Source of the DNA: Salipiger thiooxidans
GTDB lineage: Bacteria; Pseudomonadota; Alphaproteobacteria; Rhodobacterales; Rhodobacteraceae
Assembly (NCBI RefSeq): GCF_900102075.1
Contig: NZ_FNAV01000013.1
Coordinates: 110,777-174,776 of the forward strand
Direction of reading: 5' to 3'
Length of the DNA stretch: 64,000 bases
In this document: piece after piece, positions 47,599-55,007 of the stretch
How the letters are laid out: every line of letters starts with the position of its first letter
Numbering within the stretch: the stretch's first letter is position 1
Made by a program: the position numbers and the translations under genes
Notes under the pieces: generated by a model
The model's database searches: none
The model's input: only the letters and a program-made list of their open reading frames with translations
Told to the model about the DNA's origin: nothing

Positions 47599-48033
47599 AT
47601 GGCTGTTTCTGGCCTTGGACATCGCCTTGCGGCAGTACGAAATATGGCTCGCCTCTCCCAAGAGGAGATGGCGCAGGCGCTTGGCATCAGTCGAAGCGCC
47701 TATCAGAACTACGAACGTGGCCAGCGCGACCTGACGGCTCAGCTGCTTCTGGAAGTCTACGAGAAGTTCGACGTCGATCCTCTTTGGATGCTCGAAGGAG
47801 ACTCCGAAGACGGAAAGAACCGCAGACATGACGAGATTGCCACCGCGTACCGCAAGATCGGGATCGCTGTTGAACGGCGCATCATGGATCGAGGCTTGAG
47901 CGTGACGCCCGAAAAGAAATGGGACGCCATCGAATTCCTGTTCGATGAGGTCCTGAATGCCGATGCATTGTCCGGCGAAAGCAGCGCTCCGGATACAACA
48001 AGAATTGACAGTGTTTTGAGGCTTGTAAGCTGA
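47599..48033 (+). CDS. XRE-family repressor-like regulator
   Basis: The 144-residue protein has an N-terminal XRE helix-turn-helix (RLAAVRNMARLSQEEMAQALGISRSAYQNYERGQRDLT) and a helical C-terminal part without a peptidase domain. The start at 47599 (MAVSGLGH) is used in preference to a TTG 6 bases earlier. Its stop overlaps the next start by one base (TGATG), so it is translated with the defence genes downstream. It probably represses its own promoter and the integrase genes, acting as the element's switch, or as a controller for the R-M gene. Confidence 0.85.
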   Translation: MAVSGLGHRLAAVRNMARLSQEEMAQALGISRSAYQNYERGQRDLTAQLLLEVYEKFDVDPLWMLEGDSEDGKNRRHDEIATAYRKIGIAVERRIMDRGLSVTPEKKWDAIEFLFDEVLNADALSGESSAPDTTRIDSVLRLVS

Positions 48034-48608
48034 TGTTGAGAGAAGAATTTTCCGACGACGTATTGAAACTTCGACCGCGCGAGCTGCGGCTCGGTCGTGA
48101 CGCTGAACGTCTGCTGAATGATGTCTGCGGTACTGAGGGCGAACGCAGCAAATCTGCGCACAAAAGCCGCCTGCGCCCTGACGCGGACAGCATCAACGCG
48201 ATCCGGTGTGCCGATTGCGGCCAGGTCGAATACATCTCCCGCGACTATTGTCGGTGCGGGCACTACCTCGCCGGGCAGCTGATGGACGAATTCCTGGCTT
48301 GGGAGCGAGGATTGGTCGAAACGCGTGATCGCTTGGCCGCCGCTGCCGAGGAAAAGATGAAACCGGTGCGTTGGGTTGGGGCCTGCGGTATGCCGTTCAT
48401 CGTCTGGCCCCTGCTTCACAGCGTCTTCAGCGCCGGAAGCACAGCCCTTGCCATCTGGCTATGGCTGATCCCCGGCTTTGCCATCATGGGTTTCTGCGCC
48501 TTGATCGAAACCTGGATCACCGCCGCGCGTGACGCGAGCGCGCATGCGGTCGAAACTGCCACTTTCGAGCAATTCTTGTCCGAACGCGTTCCCGCACCGA
48601 GTCACTGA
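48033..48608 (+). CDS. Zinc-ribbon/two-helix membrane protein of unknown function
   Basis: The 191-residue protein has a C-x2-C ... C-x-C cluster (RCADCGQVEYISRDYCRCG, residues about 58-76), a likely zinc ribbon, and two adjacent membrane helices (GMPFIVWPLLHSVFSAG and ALAIWLWLIPGFAIMGFCALI). The start overlaps the XRE stop by one base and the R-M gene follows after 6 bases, so it belongs to the operon. I recognise no family. It could be a membrane accessory of the defence operon. Confidence 0.7.
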   Translation: MLREEFSDDVLKLRPRELRLGRDAERLLNDVCGTEGERSKSAHKSRLRPDADSINAIRCADCGQVEYISRDYCRCGHYLAGQLMDEFLAWERGLVETRDRLAAAAEEKMKPVRWVGACGMPFIVWPLLHSVFSAGSTALAIWLWLIPGFAIMGFCALIETWITAARDASAHAVETATFEQFLSERVPAPSH

Positions 48609-48614
48609 TTTCAC

Positions 48615-51600
48615 ATGAGCAACGCCCCGCAGATCGACGCCTTCATCGCCCGCTGGAAAGACACCGGCGGCAGCGAACATGCCAATTACCAGCTCTTCGT
48701 GATCGAGCTGACCGAACTGCTGGGCCTCGACCGGCCCAACCCGGCCACCGATGACGACAGCAACGACCATTACCGGTTCGAACGGCCCGTCACCTTCGCC
48801 CACACGCACAAGCGCACCACGGGCTTCATCGACGCCTATCACGCGGGGCATTTCGTGCTGGAAACCAAGCAGGGCGTGAACCAGAAAAAGAACCGCGCCG
48901 CCGATCTTGCCAAGGGCACCGCCGCGCGCAGCCAGAAGCGGATCGGCCACGGTGTGCGGGGCACCGCCGCTTGGGACGACACCATGCTCAAGGCGCGCAA
49001 CCAGGCCGACAATTACGCCCGCGCCGTGGCGCGCGAGGATGGCTGGCCACCCTTCCTGATGATCGTCGACGTCGGCCATGTGATCGAGCTTTATGCCGAC
49101 TTCTCGAAACAGGGGCAGGGCTACAACCAGTTCCCGGATGGCAACCGCTATCGCATCTATCTCGACGATCTGCGCAAGGACGACATCCGCGACCTGCTCT
49201 GCACGATCTGGACCAATCCCTACAGCCTCGACCCCTCGCTCAAGGCTGCCGAGGTTACCCGTGACATCGCCGCTCACCTGGCCGAATTGGGCAAAAGCTT
49301 CGAAGGGCAGGGCCACGACAGCGAAACCGTCGCCCGCTTCCTGATGCGGTGCCTTTTCTCGATGTTTGCCGAAGATGTAGACCTGATCCCGCGCGGCAGC
49401 TTCACCGAACTCCTGCACAAACTGCGTTGCCATCCGGAACACGCCCAACCCGCCCTCAAGGGGCTGTGGGAGACGATGAACACCGGCGGCTTCTCTCAGG
49501 TCCTGATGCAGGACCTCAAGCGCTTCAACGGCGGCCTCTTCCGCGATGCTGACGCGCTCCCCCTCAACAACCTGCAACTCGGCCTGCTGATCGAGGCGGC
49601 GGAGGCCGACTGGAAACAAGTCGAACCGGCGATCTTCGGCACGCTCCTCGAGCGAGCGCTCGACAAGCGCCAGCGCCACAAGCTGGGCGCGCACTACACC
49701 CCGCGCGCCTATGTGCAGCGCCTTGTCACGCCTACCATCATCGTACCCCTGCGCGAGGATTGGCGCGACGTGCAGACCGCCGTGCAGCGCCTGACCGAGG
49801 ACGGCAAGACCGACGAGGCGTTGAAGCTAGTCCGCGACTTCCACGCCAAGCTCTGCGAGACCACCGTGCTCGACCCCGCCTGCGGCTCGGGCAACTTCCT
49901 CTATGTCGCGCTAGAGATGATGAAGCGGCTTGAGGGCGAGGTCACGTCGCTCATGTTCGAACTGGGTGATACGCGCCCGTTGATCACAGTGGACCCGCAC
50001 CAGTTTCTGGGGATCGAGCTGAACCCCTGGGCCGCCAACGTGGCCGAGCTGGTGCTGTGGATCGGCTACCTGCAATGGCACTACCGCACCCATGGCACCG
50101 CCGCCCCGTCCGAGCCTGTGTTGCGCGACTTCAAGAACATCCGCAACGCCGATGCGGTTCTGGAATGGTCCGACAGCACCCCGCGCATGGATGCCGACGG
50201 CAACCCCGTCACCCGCTGGGATGGCGTTACCACCATGCGCCATCCCGTGACGGGGCAGGAGGTGCCGGACCCCGCCGCGCGGGTGCAGGTCTTTGACTAT
50301 GCCAAGCCGAAACCGACCCAATGGCCCCGCGCGGAGTTCATCGTCGGCAACCCACCGTTCATCGGACTGCGGAACATTCGCAAAGCCTATGCAGACGGCT
50401 ATCTGGAGGCGCTGCGTGGCGCTTATCCAAAGGTCCCGGAAAATGCCGACTACGTCATGTATTGGTGGGAAAAAGCGGCGCTCGCTGCGCGTGGATTTGA
50501 CCGCTCCAAAAACAAGGGGACACGCCGCTTTGGGCTGATCACGACAAACTCGATCAAACAGAGTTTCAACCGAGCTGTTACTTCGCTTCACATGGGTGAC
50601 ACGAAGACGCCTCTCTCCCTTCTTTTCGCGATACCAGACCACCCGTGGATCGACGCAACCGATGGTGCGGCAGTTCGTATTGCTATGTCGGTTGGAGCAA
50701 AGGGGCGACGGGAAGGACGGCTGGTCGAGGTCGTCAAAGAAGTTGAGGGCGGCAGCGAGAACGAAGGGGCCATATGTGAATTCGCAACCAGCACCGGAAC
50801 GATCTATCCTGATTTCAGGCTTGGGGCAGACCTCCTATCGGCTAAGCCTTTACATGCGATGGATGGCCTAGCCTGCGTTGGGTATCAGCTTACTGGAAAA
50901 GGTTTTTTGATCGAACCGGCCGATGCCAAAGCCATGGCATCCAAAGAACCCCAGTCAGAGCAGCTACTGAAGCCATGGCTTGGCGGTCTCGGTATACAGC
51001 GTCGTCAAGATGCCATGATTGCTATCGACGTTTGCCATCTCGATGTCGCTTCAGTTCGTGCCTCGAACCCAGTCATCTATCAGCACCTGTCGGACAACGT
51101 GCTGCCAGAGCGAAAAGAGAATTCGAGGAAATCCGTTCGTGAACGGTGGTGGGTTTACGGTGAGGCGAGAAATACCTTTCGGCCTGCGTTGCAGGCTATA
51201 GATCGAATGATCGTAACCTCACTGACGGCTTCAAATCGGATTTTTGTTTTCGCTCCGTCAACCACCATCGCTGACAGCACGACGGTCATGTTTGCTCTTA
51301 ATGCCGGTGAACACCTGGCCTTGATGTCGTCGCGACTGCATGTCGTTTGGGCAACGAACGCCGGCGCGCGCCTCGGCGTCGGCAACGATCCTCGTTACAA
51401 CAAATCAAGGTGCTTCGACCCCTTCCCTTTCCCAGACCTCACCGACGACCAGCGCACCCGCCTCCGCGCCTTGGGTGAAGAGCTCGACGCACATCGCAAG
51501 CGCCAGCAGGCCGCGCACCCCAAGCTGACCCTAACCCAGATGTACAACGTGCTGGAAAAGCTCCGCGCCGGAGAGACTATCGAGGGCAAAGACCGCGAAA

Positions 51601-52061
51601 TTTATGATCAGGGCCTGATCGGTATCCTCAAGGACCTGCACGACCAGATCGACGCCGCCGTGGCCGAGGCCTATGGCTGGCCCGTGGACCTGAGCGACGA
51701 AGACATCCTCTTCCGACTCGTCGCGCTGAACAAGGAACGCGCCGAGGAAGAGGCGCGCGGCCACATCCGCTGGCTCCGCCCGGACTACCAGAACCCCGAA
51801 GGCCGCGTGGCCGCGAAGGGCAAGACCAAGGACATGGACCTTGGGGTTACAGCCAAGATCGAAAAAGCCCCCTGGCCCAAAACCCTCCCCGACCAGATCG
51901 CCGCCGTCCGCGAAGCGCTCTCTGAGATGGGCGAAGCTACTCCTGAGCAAATCGCCCGCCGTTTCATGCGTGCGCGGACAAACTCCGTGCAGCCGTTGCT
52001 GGATAGCCTTGCGGCATTGGGACAGGCCGAAAAGGTCGAAGAGGGGAGGTATGCGGCGTGA
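48615..52061 (+). CDS. Single-chain MmeI-like (type IIL) restriction-modification enzyme
   Basis: The 1148-residue protein has, in order: an N-terminal endonuclease domain with D73-x9-E83-x-K85 (FIDAYHAGHFVLETK), the same D-x9-ExK pattern as MmeI; a helical spacer; a gamma-class N6-adenine methyltransferase with DPACGSGNF at 420-428 and NPPF at 579-582; a target-recognition domain; and a C-terminal region with a winged-helix-like end. Such enzymes cut and methylate with one specificity domain. MmeI is about 919 aa, so this one has extra C-terminal length. The recognition region (about 50440-51410) is more AT-rich than the rest, suggesting a swapped specificity. Its stop overlaps the retron effector start (GTGA). 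It may instead be a BREX-like PglX relative, but no other BREX gene is present. Confidence 0.85.
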   Translation: MSNAPQIDAFIARWKDTGGSEHANYQLFVIELTELLGLDRPNPATDDDSNDHYRFERPVTFAHTHKRTTGFIDAYHAGHFVLETKQGVNQKKNRAADLAKGTAARSQKRIGHGVRGTAAWDDTMLKARNQADNYARAVAREDGWPPFLMIVDVGHVIELYADFSKQGQGYNQFPDGNRYRIYLDDLRKDDIRDLLCTIWTNPYSLDPSLKAAEVTRDIAAHLAELGKSFEGQGHDSETVARFLMRCLFSMFAEDVDLIPRGSFTELLHKLRCHPEHAQPALKGLWETMNTGGFSQVLMQDLKRFNGGLFRDADALPLNNLQLGLLIEAAEADWKQVEPAIFGTLLERALDKRQRHKLGAHYTPRAYVQRLVTPTIIVPLREDWRDVQTAVQRLTEDGKTDEALKLVRDFHAKLCETTVLDPACGSGNFLYVALEMMKRLEGEVTSLMFELGDTRPLITVDPHQFLGIELNPWAANVAELVLWIGYLQWHYRTHGTAAPSEPVLRDFKNIRNADAVLEWSDSTPRMDADGNPVTRWDGVTTMRHPVTGQEVPDPAARVQVFDYAKPKPTQWPRAEFIVGNPPFIGLRNIRKAYADGYLEALRGAYPKVPENADYVMYWWEKAALAARGFDRSKNKGTRRFGLITTNSIKQSFNRAVTSLHMGDTKTPLSLLFAIPDHPWIDATDGAAVRIAMSVGAKGRREGRLVEVVKEVEGGSENEGAICEFATSTGTIYPDFRLGADLLSAKPLHAMDGLACVGYQLTGKGFLIEPADAKAMASKEPQSEQLLKPWLGGLGIQRRQDAMIAIDVCHLDVASVRASNPVIYQHLSDNVLPERKENSRKSVRERWWVYGEARNTFRPALQAIDRMIVTSLTASNRIFVFAPSTTIADSTTVMFALNAGEHLALMSSRLHVVWATNAGARLGVGNDPRYNKSRCFDPFPFPDLTDDQRTRLRALGEELDAHRKRQQAAHPKLTLTQMYNVLEKLRAGETIEGKDREIYDQGLIGILKDLHDQIDAAVAEAYGWPVDLSDEDILFRLVALNKERAEEEARGHIRWLRPDYQNPEGRVAAKGKTKDMDLGVTAKIEKAPWPKTLPDQIAAVREALSEMGEATPEQIARRFMRARTNSVQPLLDSLAALGQAEKVEEGRYAA

Positions 52062-52657
52062 CAGGAAACATTCCGCCATTGCCCGTCGAGCGTTTGCTTG
52101 ATGAAGAACTCCTCAGAAATGCGCAAAGGGCATCCGGCTTGGAACGGGTGGCCTTCTTGGCCGGGCCGTTCATTAAAACAGACAAGGCACCTCGAAAGAC
52201 CTCGCGTAACACCGCGGCGGTGTTGCGCTATTTCCTTTTCCACCAGCTCACGAATGCTGGCTGGCAAGTAACGCTGGGTGAGTATGAGAAATTGATTGGT
52301 GCAACTGCACCATTACTTGGCGATCAAAACAATGCAGCCCTGGCCGAGTTCGATCACGCAAAATCGCGCAGAACCGACGCCGTAGTAATGCTGCCAAGCA
52401 GCCCCGGAAGCTTCCTTGAACTTGGATCGTTTTGCCATGACGAAGACATCTGCAGAAAGATGCTGGTCATCGTTGATGCTCAGTATCAAACCCACGAAAA
52501 CTACATGAACACGGGGCCCATCATTGAAGCAAAAGAGAACGGCGCCAACGTCGAATTCATTGATTACGCGGACAAAGACCTTTGCTGGACCCACGTTGAG
52601 CCTTTTGTAACCGCTCGCGCCAGGAGAAGAGCCGCCAGAAGGATAACTGGACGATGA
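52058..52657 (+). CDS. Retron effector, nucleoside deoxyribosyltransferase-like
   Basis: The 199-residue protein begins at a GTG (GTGA overlap with the R-M stop; GGGGAGG upstream). It has the NDT-like Rossmann-type signatures VAFLAGPFIK (31-40), a helix with FLFHQLTNAGWQV, DAVVMLPSSPGSFLELGSF (107-125) with E121 as probable catalytic glutamate, and KMLVIVD. The retron Eco1 (Ec86) system has an NDT-like effector fused to a winged helix, about 310 aa in total. Here the NDT and winged-helix parts (199 + 103 aa) are separate, overlapping genes. The effector is expected to attack NAD or nucleotides when the retron is triggered; this is inferred from the family. Confidence 0.85.
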   Translation: MTGNIPPLPVERLLDEELLRNAQRASGLERVAFLAGPFIKTDKAPRKTSRNTAAVLRYFLFHQLTNAGWQVTLGEYEKLIGATAPLLGDQNNAALAEFDHAKSRRTDAVVMLPSSPGSFLELGSFCHDEDICRKMLVIVDAQYQTHENYMNTGPIIEAKENGANVEFIDYADKDLCWTHVEPFVTARARRRAARRITGR

Positions 52658-52965
52658 AAACCATTGACCCGCTCTTTGCCTACCTTTCGATCTTGGCTGT
52701 TATTCAGCCCGCGAGAATTCAGGATATCGAAGAATTCTCATCCAAACTGTTGGGGAAGGAGCTTTCCAACTGGCTAAGTGAAAACGAAAAACTGCGCGAA
52801 GCGCACTTGGACGCCAGAGAGAATGGTTTGGTCACAGCGGTTAGGCGCGGTGTGTATTTCATGACACCTAAGGGCAAGCAGGTTGTGCGTCGTGAAGGCC
52901 TTGAGCGCTCCATCGACAACCGGCGTTTGTTCTTGATGAAAGCCCAGCGTAGGAGGTACAAGTAA
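52654..52965 (+). CDS. Retron accessory winged-helix protein
   Basis: The 103-residue protein overlaps the NDT stop by 4 bases (ATGA). It is predicted as a winged helix: YLSILAVIQPARIQDIEEFSSKLLGKELSNWL, NGLVTAVRRGVYFMTPKGKQVV, and a basic C-terminal tail (AQRRRYK). Its stop is the exact edge of the retron RNA (a1 strand starts at 52966). In the Eco1 type the equivalent domain binds the msDNA/RT complex; here it is separate. Confidence 0.8.
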   Translation: MKTIDPLFAYLSILAVIQPARIQDIEEFSSKLLGKELSNWLSENEKLREAHLDARENGLVTAVRRGVYFMTPKGKQVVRREGLERSIDNRRLFLMKAQRRRYK

Positions 52966-53166
52966 TGTGCGAGTTGGTATCGCGTTCAGCTTGTTCGCTG
53001 CTTCGGCGAGCCGTTGTTCAGGTTTGGTTTGAAGGGGCTCGCGGCCTAAGTCCAAGAGGCATTTTGCCCAAGGTCTCGGCCAAAATGCCTCTTGGACTTA
53101 GGCCGCGCGCTCAAGGCAGTCTTCACTTCAGAGACTGGAAGTTGCTGTAGATGCCAACTCGCTCAT
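52965..53166 (+). ncRNA. Retron msr-msd non-coding RNA
   Basis: The two ends pair: 52965-52981 (a1) with 53150-53166 (a2), 16 of 17 positions paired including one G-U. Inside, AGC at 52988-52990 gives a candidate branching G (52989); an msr hairpin 52993-53011 (GTTCGCTG with CGGCGAGC, two wobbles); a weaker hairpin 53017-53033; a perfect 27-bp hairpin with 14-base loop at 53040-53107, the expected msd; and a short hairpin 53117-53137. The RT gene follows directly. Order msr-msd-RT, long msd stem and a1/a2 complementarity are the hallmarks of a retron. The a2 strand includes the RT start codon at 53151. Boundaries of the reverse-transcribed DNA are inferred. Confidence 0.85.
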
Positions 53167-54374
53167 ACTACTTCCCCAGAGACTTTGCGCACCTAGAGGA
53201 AATCCTTCGGGCGGAACCAGGTGGTTTTCCTGACGACGAAACTGCCCGCTTCCGTGAGCTTGGGCTGCCGCCGATACCGACAACGGGTGCATTGCCGCTG
53301 TTCCTCGGAATCAGCCCGAAGACTATTTTCTCAATCCGCCGTCGGCCCAGGAAGCACTATCGTTCTTTTCCTTTAAAGAAGAAGGATGGCACCAAGCGCG
53401 ACATCGATACACCACGGACCTACCTCAAGGTCATCCAGTGGTGGATCTTGGACAACATCCTGAACCATGTGGAGATCGCTGAGAACGTCTTCGGTTTTGT
53501 GGCTGGTCGAAGCGCGGTCCAGAATGCCAAGTACCATCTTGGCGCAAAGCATGTGCTCAATGTCGATATCCGGCAGTTTTTCCCATCGATCACGATTGAC
53601 CAGGTGCGTGAAATTTTTGTCTCGCTCGGCTACAAGGAAGATGTAGCGGAAATGTTGGCAGAGTTGTGCTGCCTAGATGACCGTGTACCGCAAGGCGCGC
53701 CGACAAGCCCGGCCATTGCCAATTTGGTTCTGCGCGGACTAGATGAGCAGCTGTCACATTTGGCCAAAGAGGCTGGCCACCGATACTCGCGATATGCGGA
53801 CGATCTCACGTTCAGTTCACAGCAACGAGTTGAACCGGCATTTCTCGATTCAGTGCAGCAAGCAGTTGAACAAGCAGGGTTCGAGCTGAAGCCGGAGAAA
53901 ACCAGGTTTTCTGGATTCGAAGGACGCATGGAGGTCACGGGTGTTGTCATCAACGACAAGATGCAGCCACCTCGTGCTTGGCGCAAACGCACAAGGGCGA
54001 AGCTTCACAAGCTTGGGTTGGCTCCTCGTCTGACTAGACAACAGCTGGCGTTCTTACATGGAATAGTCGGTATGGCTGCACAATTCCAAGATAGCGTACA
54101 GATGCAAAGGCTTTCTGCCGAAGCCAATGCCCTAATCGAGATAAAGGCGCAAACTGTGGTTAGACACAGCCCGCAACCAATACTCCCGAACGGGCTTACT
54201 GTTCGCCAGGCTGAAGCCTTGGCTATGCTCGGCCCGAGACGAACTAACGCGGAAATCGCTGCGCGACTCGGGACCAGCGAGGCAGCGATAAAGAAGAGGC
54301 TACAGGAGGCATTCCGGAAGATTGGGGCTGCAGACAGAAATGGCGCACACCGATGGGCGGTAAAGCATCTTTGA
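53151..54374 (+). CDS. Retron reverse transcriptase with C-terminal LuxR-type HTH
   Basis: The 407-residue protein shows the RT blocks in order: retron NAxxH motif (NAKYH, 125-129), NVDIRQFFPSI (137-147) with D139, QGAPTSPAIANLV (181-193), the catalytic YADD (215-218), and the retron-specific VTG (262-264). Residues 270-335 form the usual basic thumb-type tail. Residues about 348-407 are a helix-turn-helix of the GerE/LuxR type (LTVRQAEALAML, TNAEIAARLGTSEAAIKKRL). An appended DNA-binding domain is not a feature of the retron RTs I know (about 300-330 aa). The RT makes msDNA from the RNA at 52965-53166 and complexes with the NDT and winged-helix proteins. Confidence 0.92.
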   Translation: MPTRSYYFPRDFAHLEEILRAEPGGFPDDETARFRELGLPPIPTTGALPLFLGISPKTIFSIRRRPRKHYRSFPLKKKDGTKRDIDTPRTYLKVIQWWILDNILNHVEIAENVFGFVAGRSAVQNAKYHLGAKHVLNVDIRQFFPSITIDQVREIFVSLGYKEDVAEMLAELCCLDDRVPQGAPTSPAIANLVLRGLDEQLSHLAKEAGHRYSRYADDLTFSSQQRVEPAFLDSVQQAVEQAGFELKPEKTRFSGFEGRMEVTGVVINDKMQPPRAWRKRTRAKLHKLGLAPRLTRQQLAFLHGIVGMAAQFQDSVQMQRLSAEANALIEIKAQTVVRHSPQPILPNGLTVRQAEALAMLGPRRTNAEIAARLGTSEAAIKKRLQEAFRKIGAADRNGAHRWAVKHL

Positions 54375-54465
54375 GAGCACCAGCTTTCCGGTGTGCCAGA
54401 TTCCAATTCCAGGGAACCGAAGTGACAAGCGGCGCGACCCAAATTACTTGGCCGCACCGCCATTG

Positions 54466-54654
54466 TTATCTTTGCCGCCGGTGTTTTGTTGGATCCACCA
54501 GGCGATACTTCTGTCCCGTCTGCTCTGGAGGCGGAAGAGGTTCATTGCGTGTGACCGTCCGTTCGACCCCGGTTCCACCACCACGAGGACCGGTGATTTC
54601 ATACTGCCCGGAACGCGGCGCTTTTTGACCTGGCTTGAGAAGCTTGTCAGACAT
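54466..54654 (-). CDS. YjzC-like small protein
   Basis: The start at 54654 (MSDKLLKPGQKAPRSG) has GGAGG 6 bases upstream. The 62-residue product matches the short YjzC-type pattern KPGQKAP-SGQY at the start and a basic end (VDPTKHRRQR). Its function is unknown. Its start overlaps the tiny HTH gene at 54647-54832, so both are translated together. It converges on the RT gene. Confidence 0.75.
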   Translation of the reverse strand: MSDKLLKPGQKAPRSGQYEITGPRGGGTGVERTVTRNEPLPPPEQTGQKYRLVDPTKHRRQR

Positions 54655-54832
54655 GAGACGCCTCCGGTGCTGCAGGGGGCACATTTGCAAAGCGCTTTCC
54701 GGTCGCGATCTCGCTGATGCGCCCCTGATTGAGATCGAAGTCGGCAGCGATCCGATGCTGAAAATCGCCCTTCGCAAGGCGAGCCTTGATGATCGACACC
54801 TGCTCAGGCGTCAGAGTTTTGATAGTAGCCAT
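54647..54832 (-). CDS. Tiny helix-turn-helix protein, 61 aa
   Basis: The start at 54832 has AAGGAG 8 bases upstream. The protein opens MATIKTLTPEQVSIIKARLAKG and continues with a recognition-type helix DFDLNQGRISEIATGKR, so it is a single HTH resembling those found beside phage and toxin-antitoxin genes. The overlap with the YjzC-like gene suggests a two-gene unit. Target unknown. Confidence 0.75.
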   Translation of the reverse strand: MATIKTLTPEQVSIIKARLAKGDFQHRIAADFDLNQGRISEIATGKRFANVPPAAPEASHV

Positions 54833-54974
54833 CCGGCGTACTCCTTGGCGCTTGTTAAAACATTTGCCCTGGAGTTCCGAACCGTCTATCCCTTGCTTAC
54901 CACCACAAGAGCGCTTCGGTCTCCGGAGCCACGACGAAGAGGGTGCGCCTGTATCTTTTCGACGTGTTGTGAAA

Positions 54975-55002
54975 GCGGGGACGCCTTGCCGGGCGCCCCC
55001 GC
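54975..55002 (-). terminator. Hairpin after the toxin-antitoxin operon
   Basis: An 11-bp stem with one mismatch begins 6 bases downstream of the HigA stop on the minus strand and is followed by TTTC, a weak T run. Confidence 0.5.
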
Positions 55003-55007
55003 TAAAC

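Noticed and set aside
48615..52061. BREX PglX methyltransferase
   Set aside because: The N-terminal D-x9-ExK nuclease motif and absence of pglZ, brxC and other BREX genes favour a type IIL single-chain enzyme.
53151..54374. Group II intron or diversity-generating RT
   Set aside because: No maturase/HNH domain, intron RNA ends, or template/variable repeats; the NAxxH and VTG motifs and adjacent msr-msd are retron features.
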